Shown: positions 54,644-64,000 of the stretch, one piece after another
Numbering within the stretch: the stretch's first letter is position 1
Layout of the letters: every line of letters starts with the position of its first letter
From: Scilla litardierei
Taxonomy: Eukaryota > Streptophyta > Magnoliopsida > Asparagales > Asparagaceae
NCBI GenBank assembly: GCA_030789695.1
Contig: CM061141.1
Span: 200,249,600-200,313,599, forward strand
Direction: 5' to 3'
DNA: 64,000 nt
Position numbers and translations under genes: made by a program
Notes under the pieces: generated by a model
The model's input: the letters and a program-made list of their open reading frames with translations, nothing else
Database searches by the model: none
Told to the model about the DNA's origin: nothing

Positions 54644-55034
54644 GTCCAGCCAGAGTTCGTGGACGAGGCAGACTCACGGGAGTACGAGGAGCCGAGGACG
54701 TCAACCCCGAGTACGTGCCTGACGAGGACCAGACCTTGAGGTCTTTTAGTCGTCAGTTTCAGAGGTTACTGCTTTTAGATTGCTTTTAGATAGTTTGTTG
54801 CCACGCTTAGGCTTCTTTTTAGACTGTGTACTCGTTGGATATTATATCTCTAATTTAATGAATGCAAATTCCTTTTTGTACTTTCTGTTGTTTCGAACTA
54901 TATTAATGCAAGAACCTGAAACTTTTAAAATGGTACCCCTACAGACGCTTATTGGGTCCGAGCTTCACAGCTCCGGCCTAAGCGGGCCTTAGTCACGCGT
55001 CGCCTCCGTCCATTTTGGGAAGCGGGCCGTGACA

Positions 55035-57998
55035 GGTTTTAGTGGTGGCCCATGCAGGTCATGCAAAAGTTCGGAACAATAAGAGTACCGCATTCATTTA
55101 ATATCCATGTACAAATCTAAATATAGGTTTTCCTTGTCTTAGATGGTAGGAAGACTTAAATAGACGCCCAGGTTTGATAGTCTGATGCCTTGGTTAAGAT
55201 TTAGTCGTCCTCGTCCTAGACTACCTTAGCATCCCCATTTGATTCTGACCGTGTTAGATTTCTAGAGCCCCTCTCTTTTAGTCGTTCGCTCGGGTCCACC
55301 GACTTCGGGCCCAGCAGAACGTAATCTTGATTCTCTTAGGAACCTTTTCTTTAGATCCTGATTATAGTCTAACTCATTAGGAAGTCTTAGAACTGACTTA
55401 TCCTAATCTTTAGAAAACCCGATAACTAGAATCCCTGGCTTCTAGCGTCTACCTGATCTTTACCCCTTCGTATGATTGACCGAGGAATTCTATCGTAGAT
55501 TCGTAAATCATATCCTAAGTATATCTATCATGCGATTTTTTTTCCTTTCTCTCGATTCACGTAATCATTCCTGACGAGTATCGCTGATCCTTCGAGTCTC
55601 TTCCTTGACCAATTCTGCTTCCCCTAAAAGTATTTTCGAAATTCCGTATTAAGTTTTTCGCTCGGCTCAAATTCTTTAAAAACCCATATATTATATATTT
55701 TAAAATTTCTTGTTTTTTCGGTTGAGTTAAAATTCTTTCACTGATTTTTAAAACCTCCTTGGTCGTAAAATTATTTTACTACCTCGTGCATATTTCAAAT
55801 CGGTATCTTTCGTATTGCAGTTTTAAACCTTGTTATCAATTCTATGATCCAATATATATAAATATTACCTTTCTAAACTACACAATTTTCTTGCTAATCA
55901 TTCACCGCACGCACTTTTAGAATATTTTTTAAACCAAAGAGAACTTTAAATTCTTCTCGTATATGTATAAACAGCGCTATGTTCATCGTGCTCATACTTC
56001 AAGAATCCTTGTTTAAACTTACTTTCATTTGCAAAACAATCTCTATCTCATCCTACTTTTATTTCTTTTATTTCTTGTTTTCGAAACCCATTATTAAATT
56101 CTTCGCTTGGTTTAACTCCCTTGAAAAACCTTTATTATATATATATTTAAAATTTCTTGCTTTTCGGTTGAAAGTTCCTTCTTAGATTTTGAAATCTCCT
56201 TGGTCGTCAATTTTCAAGTTACTATCTGGTAATTATTTCAAATCGGTATCTTTCATATTTTCAATTTTTAAAACCGTGTTAACATTTTGATAATTCAATT
56301 TATATTTTTCTGGGCTACAAGATCTATTTCTAAATCACTTACCGTGCATATTTTTTTAATATATTTTCTAAACTAGGGGGAACTTCAATTATTTTATTAT
56401 TATTATTATATCTGTTCTATGTTCCTCGTGACCACATTTCAAATTTTTGTGAAAAACTTATTTTCATTTGCGAAACAATCGTTTCCCACCCTAACCATCC
56501 TTCCTTCGTCCTACTTTTTCCAAAATTTTAAAATTCTACCATCTGCTCACTTCCTCCTACATTTTTATATAAAAGTATATGATACCATATTTTACACGTA
56601 ATTCTCCCGTCATCAATCTAATTATTTTGAAGAATATTTTTCGTTCCATCCAACCAACTATCTCCTTGCCCCGCCTTACTTGAACTCGTTCCTTCCGATT
56701 TATTTCGTTGCACTTTTGGTTTCTGTTTCCTTTATTTTACGTAGATATTAGCCCTTGTAGTTGTCCATGCTATCTCCAGTTTAGGAGTAGGCCCTTTGGT
56801 AGGTGATGTCGTTGTGGTGCGTAAGTATAGGTAGAGTGTGTAGACCTGTATGAATGTGTATTCGTTAGGATCCTGATGATTGCCCTTGTGTCTTGAATGT
56901 GTGCTCAGTGTTAACCCTGTTATGCTTAAAGTTGTCTGAATGATGGTATTCATATGATGTGAATAGTGTCATAGCAGACAGCTCCTTAGACTTAGCCTTT
57001 ATATTAATGAATAGTTTATCTGGGCTGTATGTGACAGTATCAAAACTTTGTTTTCTTTTAAACCAAATCTTTAAAGTTTTGAGACTAGCTCACAAGATCA
57101 CAAATCACTCATCCTCCCTCATCCATTACCACAACTCCACACTTTTTCCAAATGTTTTAAAATATGTCTTTGGCCTTAAGTTTGCTTTCTCTCCTCCTCT
57201 TTCTCCCTAGAAATGTTATGTTTATTGTTATGATATTATTGGGACTAGGTATTATTGTTATAGGATTTTGTTTGCAGGTAGGCGCAGGGTGAGATGAGAT
57301 TTATTATAGCAATGATTAACCGATTTTGGAACAATGAGATATTGGAATAAATTTCTTTCGGACGAAAAGAATGGGCTGTCCAAGACTTATTTATAATACC
57401 GATGTGAGACGGACTCAATGGAGAATTCTGGTTGAATGAGATTATATGCGTGAAGATGAGAACTGTCAGATTTGAGGCTTAGTTGAATGGTAGAAAGGGA
57501 TGGCTACAGAGTATGGTATGAGTTAGGATGATCATGAGAATGAGTAGAACATTGTAAGCGTCAAGACTTGGTTGTCGAGTTGACGTGAGAAGGCTTTGAG
57601 AATGATACGACGCGTTGAGATAAATGGATGGTTAGGTAGTCGGACTTGATATTAGTTGGGATTAGTTATAGCGAGTAGCATAAGATGTGATCTTGATAGT
57701 CCAAATTAATTGGTGGATAAATTTATGGGAAGATATGAGAAGAATGTATTGAAGACACGGCGATTGTTGATTTGTGAAGGTATTATAAGATAGAGAAATG
57801 TTTTTGTCTTGGATTGGTGGTTGACTAGAACATCATTTTAGCGATTGATTAATATTGGGAAGAGATCGGGATTGAAGTTATAAGATTAAAGATCTTGGTG
57901 TGAGAGATGGGAGTTGTAAGCTTAAGTATTTATAGATTTTATAATTAGCCTTAGTATGAGTGATTCCGAGGGCGGAATCATTTCTAAGGTGGGTAGAA
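55035..57998 (+). other. E4 interior, non-coding
   Basis: Starts GGTTTTAGTGGTGGCCCATG, identical to the E3 interior. No gag, protease, RT or integrase motif is visible in any frame. A diverged tandem duplication of about 435 bp lies at about 55640-56600. The last 60 bp carry CCGAGGGCGGAATC and the purine tract that serves as PPT. Confidence 0.8.
55640..56600 (+). repeat. Diverged tandem duplication of about 435 bp inside E4
   Basis: TTTCAAATCGGTATCTTTC occurs near 55793 and 56228. TTTTCGGTTGA and CCTCCTTGGTCGT/CTCCTTGGTCGT occur at matching spacing, and CATTTGCAAAACAATC/CATTTGCGAAACAATC lie near 56027 and 56465. Confidence 0.75.
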
Positions 57999-60900
57999 TG
58001 TAACGGCCGCTTTCCGACCATACGTATTTTAGCGCGTAGTTGTGCTTCATGTGCGTTTTATGTATTTTATTTTTATTAATGTCGTCCGTAGTTCAGACGT
58101 GTGATCGAAACCCGTTTCTACGACCCTCTCGGAGGCGCGAGCACCCCGATATTTCCTTCGTAATTTTAGGGCGTCGAGGGACCAACCTGTATTAACACTT
58201 ATTAAAACTCCTTTTATAAATTTGAATGTCAAAATGATTCAGTACGTTTTTACAACAAAAGAAATTATAAGTGTTAATTTAATTTTAAAACATTAACATA
58301 ATAATGAAGGCATTCTTTTCTCTCGTCCAGTACAAGTCCTCTTATCCGAATCTTGTTTTAAACTACATCAATAAAGAAATCATAACCTATTATTTTTCTA
58401 TTCTATCTGATCCCAACAACCTCCCCTATTCTCTCTCTCCCACGTTCATCCCCACGTACCCCTCTCCTCCTAACAACCTACAGTGGCCTAGAAAAGAACC
58501 CAGGTTTCTTTGCTCTTCCTCCAAAAACGCTAGCAACGCAAACACCCTAGGCCTTCGCGTGGCCGCCTTCCATCTAGCTCATGCACGCCTAGCACCGATG
58601 GACTTCCCATACTCCGGCCACCCCACGACGCAACGTCGATCTCCTCCTCCCCCATTTTTCGACGGCTGCACATCTCACCTCAGGCAGCTCTCCCGTGCGC
58701 GCATCAAGCTGCCGCCGGCCGCTTCAGCAGGCCACCGTCCGGCCACCTCGACCCCCCGCACACGCGTCTAGCCCTCTGCTTCGCCTCCAGCCCTCATCCA
58801 GTGCTCATCCCCTTCGACGATATCATCTTCCCGTCAGCCTCGCAGCACCCCATCGACCTGCACCCTATCCACGTCCGCCGCCAGCACCCTCAGCAACAGA
58901 CACCCACCTGAGCAGCCGTCGCCTCCCCAGCTGTTGTCGTCGCCGGTGGACTACCCTGTCACCGTAGCTCTTCCCGACCCGTCGCCGTCTCCACCGGCTA
59001 AGGCAACGCATTAACTTAAATGCGTAAGTTTCAATACGATCTGTGAAGGGCGGTTTTGTAAGTATTTATTATATGATAGAAATAATGTTATATTATGATG
59101 AACATCAATGGTAAATGAGAATTCCAGTGCCAAATTATGTTGCGGCCATGAAACAGAACCCTCGTAAGTCCATATTTTGTTTAAAAAAATACATAGGTTA
59201 GTAGATATGTACGTTGAGCTCTCTTGTGAATGACCCAACTCCTATGCATACTGTACTCCAACTTGCAACAGAGAGCTATTTGTTGGCATTGGGATGAATA
59301 CTAGGACATGTGATAGTACGTACTCAATCATTTAGATAAAAATCAATACGTTCTTTTAATATCTATATATGTAAGGTGATATATGCTCTAAGTTATGTTA
59401 CTGCATTAATATATGTTATACTAACCTAATGTAACATTAAATGTACTGCATTGCATGAGCAGTCTGTTAAACAGTAACTCCTTTACACATTATGTCATGT
59501 GCTTTTACACAACTAGTATTATATATACGTGTTAGGGGTTAGATGATGTATGCTACCCGATAGGTGTGAACAACTTCACATATAAGGACTTAATGATTTT
59601 ATTGTTAACTGATGACCTTTAGCTTAACATCATAAATATTATGACGCAGATAACTCCACACTACCCGCAGTCAAGGAATCAAGGCGATGGTGACGCGAGC
59701 CGTTGTTTTCGGATCCGACGTCGAAAGTACACGTGACCGTCGAACCAGGTTGGGTCCCCTAACTCGTAACACAACCCACACCGTAGCGAAACTGAAAACC
59801 TAACTAAAACTGGACAATAATAATTAAATTTACTTTTCCGCACCAGTAAAATGCTGCTCACTATAGAAAATCGACGAACGGACTTTTTTGACTGTGCACA
59901 TAGGATAGAATCGTCGAATAGGGCTGAACATCAAAATTGTGACTTTGACAATTAGGGTAGTCCCGACAACCTAGAAACAAAACCTAAATAGGTTTATTGA
60001 AAAACGCGACCTGACACCGTCGCCATGACCTGTTTCAGACGGACTACCGCGGACGCGACGCCTGGACGAGACGCCCCGGACGGACGACGCACTCGCCACC
60101 GTAGGCAAGTGTACCCACTTGCGTTTTTGACCGTGCTTTGGTCTTAGATTGCTAGAACTATTAGACTGTGAATGTATAGAACCGGACGTGAAATGATAGC
60201 GTCCGGGACGCCCCTGACGACTTAGACTTGACGACGAAGTCTAAGCTCGACAAACAACAACTTTTGACACCGTAGGGCTATCTTGTGCGTGCGTGCGTGT
60301 GGACACCCTAGAATAACAAATCCTTACACTTGTCTTGTCATGTCCCTGTTACACAAAAAGCCTGCGGGCGTTTCGGATGCTCTCCATGCGAGAGTGATCC
60401 CCGTGACTGTTATACAAAAAGCCTGCGGGCGTTTCGAATGCTTTCCCTAGCGGAAGTGATCCCCGTGATACAAAAAGCCTGCGGGCGTTTCGGATGCTCT
60501 CCATGCGAGAGTGATCCACGTGATACACAGCCTGCGGGCAATAGGGCACTCTCCAAGCTAGAGAGAGTGATCCCTTGTACGGATACACAGCCTGCGGGCA
60601 ATAGGGCACTCGCCAAGCTAGAGCGAGTGATCCATTGTACTGGTGTCTTGTCTTGTCTTGTCTTCCTTGGGGTTTGGGGTTGGGTTGAGCGTGCGCACGG
60701 CAAGAGGGTCTGATCCCCCTCGAACCGTAAGGCGTGAACCCTTTCGTGTCTCCTTGTCTTGTCTTGTCCTGTCCCGTCACGTCCCGACTTGTCATGACAC
60801 CTGTAGGTTAGTCCCGTAGTTGGTAGCACACGCTACGACTACTACCTGTCCGTTTTACTTTCCTGCTACGTTACTTCCTGTTGTGTTACTCTGTTATAAC

Positions 60901-61455
60901 CACAGCATGCTAATCAACCAGTAAACTGTGTGTAATAGAACCTCAGCATGCTAATCAACCAGTAAATCGTTGTTTAAAAGTTGATACACTTGCAGTTTGG
61001 TCTAACCTTTTTTTGTAGACCTTACCTGACGTACAGTTCCTTCTTTTGGTGCTGTACGTCAGGTGTCCAGCCAGAGTTCGTGGACGAGGCAGACTCACGG
61101 GAGTACGAGGAGCTGAGGACGTCAACCCCGAGTACGTGCCTGACGAGGACCAGACCTTGAGGTCTTTTAGTCGTCAGTTTCAGAGGTTACTGCTTTTAGA
61201 TTGCTTTTAGATAGTTTGTTGCCACGCTTAGGCTTCTTTTTAGACTGTGTACTCGTTGGATATTATATCTCTAATTTAATGAATGCAAATTCCTTTCTGT
61301 ACTTTCTGTTGTTTCGAACTATATTAATGCAAGAACCTGAAACTTTTAAAATGGTACCCCTACAGACGCTTATTGGGTCCGAGCTTCACAGCTCCGGCCT
61401 AAGCGGGCCTTAGTCACGCTTCGCCTCCGTCCATTTTGGGAAGCGGGGCGTGACA
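57999..61455 (+). repeat. E4 3' LTR
   Basis: 3,457 bp, collinear with the 5' LTR. The hairpin array is at about 60352-60640 and the stem-loop at 61024-61064. It ends GGGAAGCGGGGCGTGACA. Confidence 0.94.
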
Positions 61456-61460
61456 TTAGT
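61456..61460 (+). repeat. E4 target site duplication, right copy
   Basis: TTAGT, matching 51572-51576. Confidence 0.94.
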
Positions 61461-62220
61461 GGTACAAGCCAAAAGGAAATTTATATCCTGGACATGACAC
61501 ACACACACACACACACACAAAAGACAAATGCTTGGTTGCTCACACTAATGAACAACTTTTGTGGCATCGACACTTTGGACATGCACACTTCAAACATCTT
61601 CAAAAATTGTCCAAGCATAACCTACGTAGAGGTTTTCTGAAACTTTCATTTAATAAGAAAATTTTTTGTGATTCATGCCAACGAGGCAAGCTCCATAAAT
61701 CATCATTTAAAATTAAGAATGTAACATCTACTTCTAGGCCTCTGGTGCTTTTACATCCATATTTATTTGGCCCTACTAGAGTTGCATCCTTAGAAATACA
61801 TTTTATGGACTTGTAGTTATTGATGACTTCTCTAGGTATAATTGGGTGAAGTTATTGAATAGTAAAATGAGTCACTTGAGAAATTTATTATTTTATCTAA
61901 GAAAGTTCAAAAGATTCAAGGCACGTCCATTGTCACCATTTGTAGTGATCATGAAGATGAATTTGATAATGAAATATTCTCTACTTTTTGTGATGAGAAC
62001 GGGATAACTCGCACTTTTTCCTTCCCTCGTGCTCCATCACAAAATGGTGTTGTAGAAAGAAAAATAGAACGCTCATTGAGTGTGCACGTACTATGCTTAG
62101 TGATAGCCGCATTGGTTCACAATTTTGAGTGGAAGCCATTCATACCGCGTGTTATGTACTAAATATGATTCTTGTGAGACCACGTACGAACAAAAATTGT
62201 TATTAATTATTTTATAACAA
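61461..62220 (+). pseudogene. Plus copia: GAG-pre-integrase and integrase core, broken
   Basis: The protease frame resumes here (GTSQKEIYILDM) and runs into a (CA)n tract (about 61497-61519) that shifts the frame. Open again at 61532-61816: LLWHRHFGHAHF, FCDSCQRGKLHKSSFK (HHCC zinc-binding region) and a LHPYLFGPTR block. Across frames the core shows VVIDDFSRY (first Asp), CSDHEDEF (second Asp) and APSQNGVVER (Glu region), up to about 62060. At least four frame breaks make it inactive. Confidence 0.87.
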
Positions 62221-62755
62221 AATTTCTCAAGTACGTTATTTCCATGTTTTTGGTTCAAAACGTTTTTTAAGAATATACACTGTAATTTGGTGAAGTTTGA
62301 TTCACGTTCCAAAGAAGGAATATTTTTTGGATACTCCGATCGTAGCAAAGCCTATCGGATATTTAATAAAAGAACCTTAACGGTTGAAAAATCACTTCAC
62401 ATTTCGTTTTATGAGAACTTTGATGTTCCCTTATCTCACTTTAATGTGAATGTTGAATTTTTGTGTAATTCAGTGAATAATGTTAAATTAGATGATTCTA
62501 TTGCAACTAACTCTACTAATGATACAGTTGAGTTTGTTCCAAATGATCTAGGGTTACCCAAGACATTTGCTACAGTTCCAAATCATCCACAGGATCAAGT
62601 GATAGGTAATATTGAAGATGGAGTCCTTACAAGGTCAAAGGTAGAGCGATTTGCACATTGTGCTTTCGTCTCAATAATTGAACCAAAGAGCCTGAAGAAG
62701 ATTGCAAAGATAGCTCATGGATCATTGCTATGGAAGAAGAACTAATTCAATTTGA
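62221..62755 (+). pseudogene. Plus copia: integrase C-terminal and linker
   Basis: Open frame 62287-62745 with KFDSRSKEGIFFGYSD and AYRIFNKRT, the conserved end of copia integrase. An acidic linker and an IAHGS/WKKN stretch leading to RT follow. Confidence 0.82.
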
Positions 62756-63480
62756 AAGGAACGATGTTTGAGAATTAGTTCCTCCTCCGGAAAATCACAA
62801 TGTCATTGGAACAAAGTGGATCTTCAAAAAACATGACGGAAGAAACTGAAGTCGTCATCTGGAACAAGGCAAGGTTAGTAGCACAAGGTTACCTGCCGGA
62901 AAAAGGTTTATATTTTGAAGTATCTTTTGCCCCGGTAGCTAGATTAGAATCTATTAGGCTATTATTATCATTTGCATCATTTAAGGATTTTAAGCTTTTC
63001 AAATGGATGTGAAAAGTGCATTTTTGAATGGACATGTTGTTGAAGAAGTTTATGTTTCATAACCACCCGGTTTCATAAATGAAAAATCACCAAATCATGT
63101 TTTAGACTCAAAAAAGCTCTTAATGGGTTAAGACAAGCCCCTAGAGCACGGTTTGATCGTCTAAAGAATTTTCTTGTTGCTTTGGGTTTCAAAATGGGTG
63201 ATGTTGATTCAACACTTTTCACAAAGTATTTTGATCATGACATTTTGTTAACTGAAGTATATCTTGACATTATATTTAGTTCTACTAACTCTACACTTTG
63301 TCAAGATTGTGCTAAGTCCATGAAAGATGAATTTGAGATGAGCCACATGGGAGAGCTCACCTACTTTCTAGGAATTCAAATCCGTCACTTGGAGCAAGGG
63401 TTCTTCATCCACCAAACAAAGTACACTGTGAAATTGATCAAGCGCTTTGGAATAGGATCCCCTTCATCCAAGCTACTCCA
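62756..63480 (+). pseudogene. Plus copia: reverse transcriptase, broken
   Basis: ARLVAQGY and FAPVARLESIRLLL (62850-62975), then a frameshift near 63000 into DVKSAFLNGHVVEEVYV. A stop near 63060 interrupts a PPGF block, and ALNGLRQAPRARF follows near 63115. The catalytic segment at about 63255-63290 reads YLDIIFSSTN where active copia elements have YVDD-I: one Asp codon is missing. FLGIQI and IHQTKY follow. This RT could not be active even if the frames were intact. Confidence 0.9.
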
Positions 63481-64000
63481 ATGAGCACGAAAACGCACCT
63501 TGATAAAGATGAACGCGGAACAGATGTTGATATTCGTCAATATCGAAGTATGATATGTAGCTTACTCTATCTTACCGCTACTAGGACCGATATTATGTTA
63601 TCGGTATGCTTATGTGCACAGTATCAATCTCAAACAAAACAATCTCGAACAAAACAATCACATTTGATTGTGGTCAAACGAATTTTTTGTTATTTAAACC
63701 AATCACTTGACTATGGACTATTTTATCCTACGTCATGCGCTTATGAATTAGTTTCATTTAGTGATGCCGATTTTGTCGGATGTAAATCCGATAGGAGTAC
63801 TAGTGGCACTTGACATTTCTTAGGAAATTCCCTTGTGTCTTGGTTCTCCAAGAAACAAAATTCGGTATCTCTTTCTACAACCGAAGCAGAATATATTGTC
63901 GCAGGATTAGGTTATGAACAAGTCTTATGGATGAGACAAACACTTAAGGACTAAGGTAATGATTGTGGTGCATGTCCAATTATGGTTGATAACCAAAGTG
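63481..64000 (+). pseudogene. Plus copia: RNase H, running off the window
   Basis: YRSMICSLLYLTATRTDIM, then LVSFSDADFVGCKSDRSTSG, with a TGA at 63811 in place of the next residue. WFSKKQNSVSLSTTEAEYI continues to the window end in the same element. Catalytic Asp/Glu positions of the copia RNase H domain are visible. A short duplication (CAAACAAAACAATC twice, about 63633-63660) adds residues after YQSQT. Confidence 0.88.

Larger units (their letters stand above)
51577..55034 (+). repeat. E4 5' LTR
   Basis: 3,458 bp. Contains a GC-rich segment (about 52070-52590), a hairpin array (about 53930-54220), TCTTG microsatellite stretches, and the conserved stem-loop at 54603-54643. Confidence 0.94.
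51577..61455 (+). mobile_element. E4: giant-LTR non-autonomous element (LTRs 3.46 kb, non-coding interior)
   Basis: LTRs of 3,458 and 3,457 bp (TGTAACGGCC...GTGACA) flank 2,964 bp with no protein domain, as in LARD-type elements. The perfect TTAGT duplication and the split copia frame give exact ends. A GGTGGGTAGAA purine tract before the 3' LTR sets the plus orientation. About 40 differences between LTRs (about 1.2%). Confidence 0.93.
49057..64000 (+). mobile_element. Ty1/copia element, plus strand, split by E4 and running off the window
   Basis: Plus-strand gag, spacer, protease, GAG-pre-integrase, integrase, RT and RNase H in order. The 5' part is lost at the minus copia LTR and the 3' LTR is beyond the window. 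E4 interrupts it after the protease. Many stops and frameshifts show that it is the oldest element on this side. Its spacer resembles that of the minus copia, so both belong to one lineage. Confidence 0.88.

Overview
This window is plant nuclear repeat DNA with no host gene I can support. The content is typical of an intergenic repeat block in a flowering plant: L1-type LINEs with DUF4283/zinc-knuckle ORF1 proteins, Athila-like Ty3/gypsy elements primed by tRNA-Asp, Ty1/copia elements primed by tRNA-Met, giant-LTR non-autonomous elements and a CACTA end. I cannot name the species.

Layout. 1-1750 is an AT-rich tandem and inverted repeat array. A plus-strand 5'-truncated LINE (LINE-A) fills about 1950-6436. 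A minus-strand LINE carrying only ORF1 (LINE-B, 6436-8444) sits in its tail with a 17-bp target duplication. A (TA)n tract leads into a minus-strand full-length LINE (LINE-C, 8520-31308, about 6.67 kb once later insertions are removed). LINE-C is split by two LTR retrotransposons: E1 (10548-17407, minus, target duplication ATATG, in the RT) and E2 (21786-31034, plus, target duplication GCGAC, in the 5' leader). A short 5'-truncated LINE-D (31384-31811) follows.

An older giant-LTR fragment (31828-32484 and 40758-41727) is split by E3 (32485-40752, target duplication GTAAT), which has two 3.89-kb LTRs around only 483 bp. Then come a degenerate telomere-like tract, a CACTA end (to 42727), a minus-strand copia element (42728-49056) holding a 2.4-kb solo LTR (43106-45514, target duplication ATAAT), and a plus-strand copia element (49057 to the window end) split by E4 (51577-61455, target duplication TTAGT; 3.46-kb LTRs, 2.96-kb non-coding interior).

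None of the five internally inserted LTR units (E1, E2, E3, E4 and the solo LTR) carries reverse transcriptase or integrase, so all would depend on enzymes supplied from elsewhere. LTR pairs differ by roughly 1-2.5% (counted by eye), so the nesting is geologically recent.

Most striking are regulatory or RNA-level structures shared by different families. Arrays of palindromic motifs lie directly upstream of TATA boxes in the LTRs of E1, E2, the solo LTR and the minus copia, and in the solo LTR both arms of successive palindromes change together. A second copy of such an array plus TATA lies inside E2, ahead of an extra ORF. A long stem-loop is kept in the giant-LTR families although its sequence differs, and E4 carries a small tandem array of hairpins with a compensatory base-pair change.
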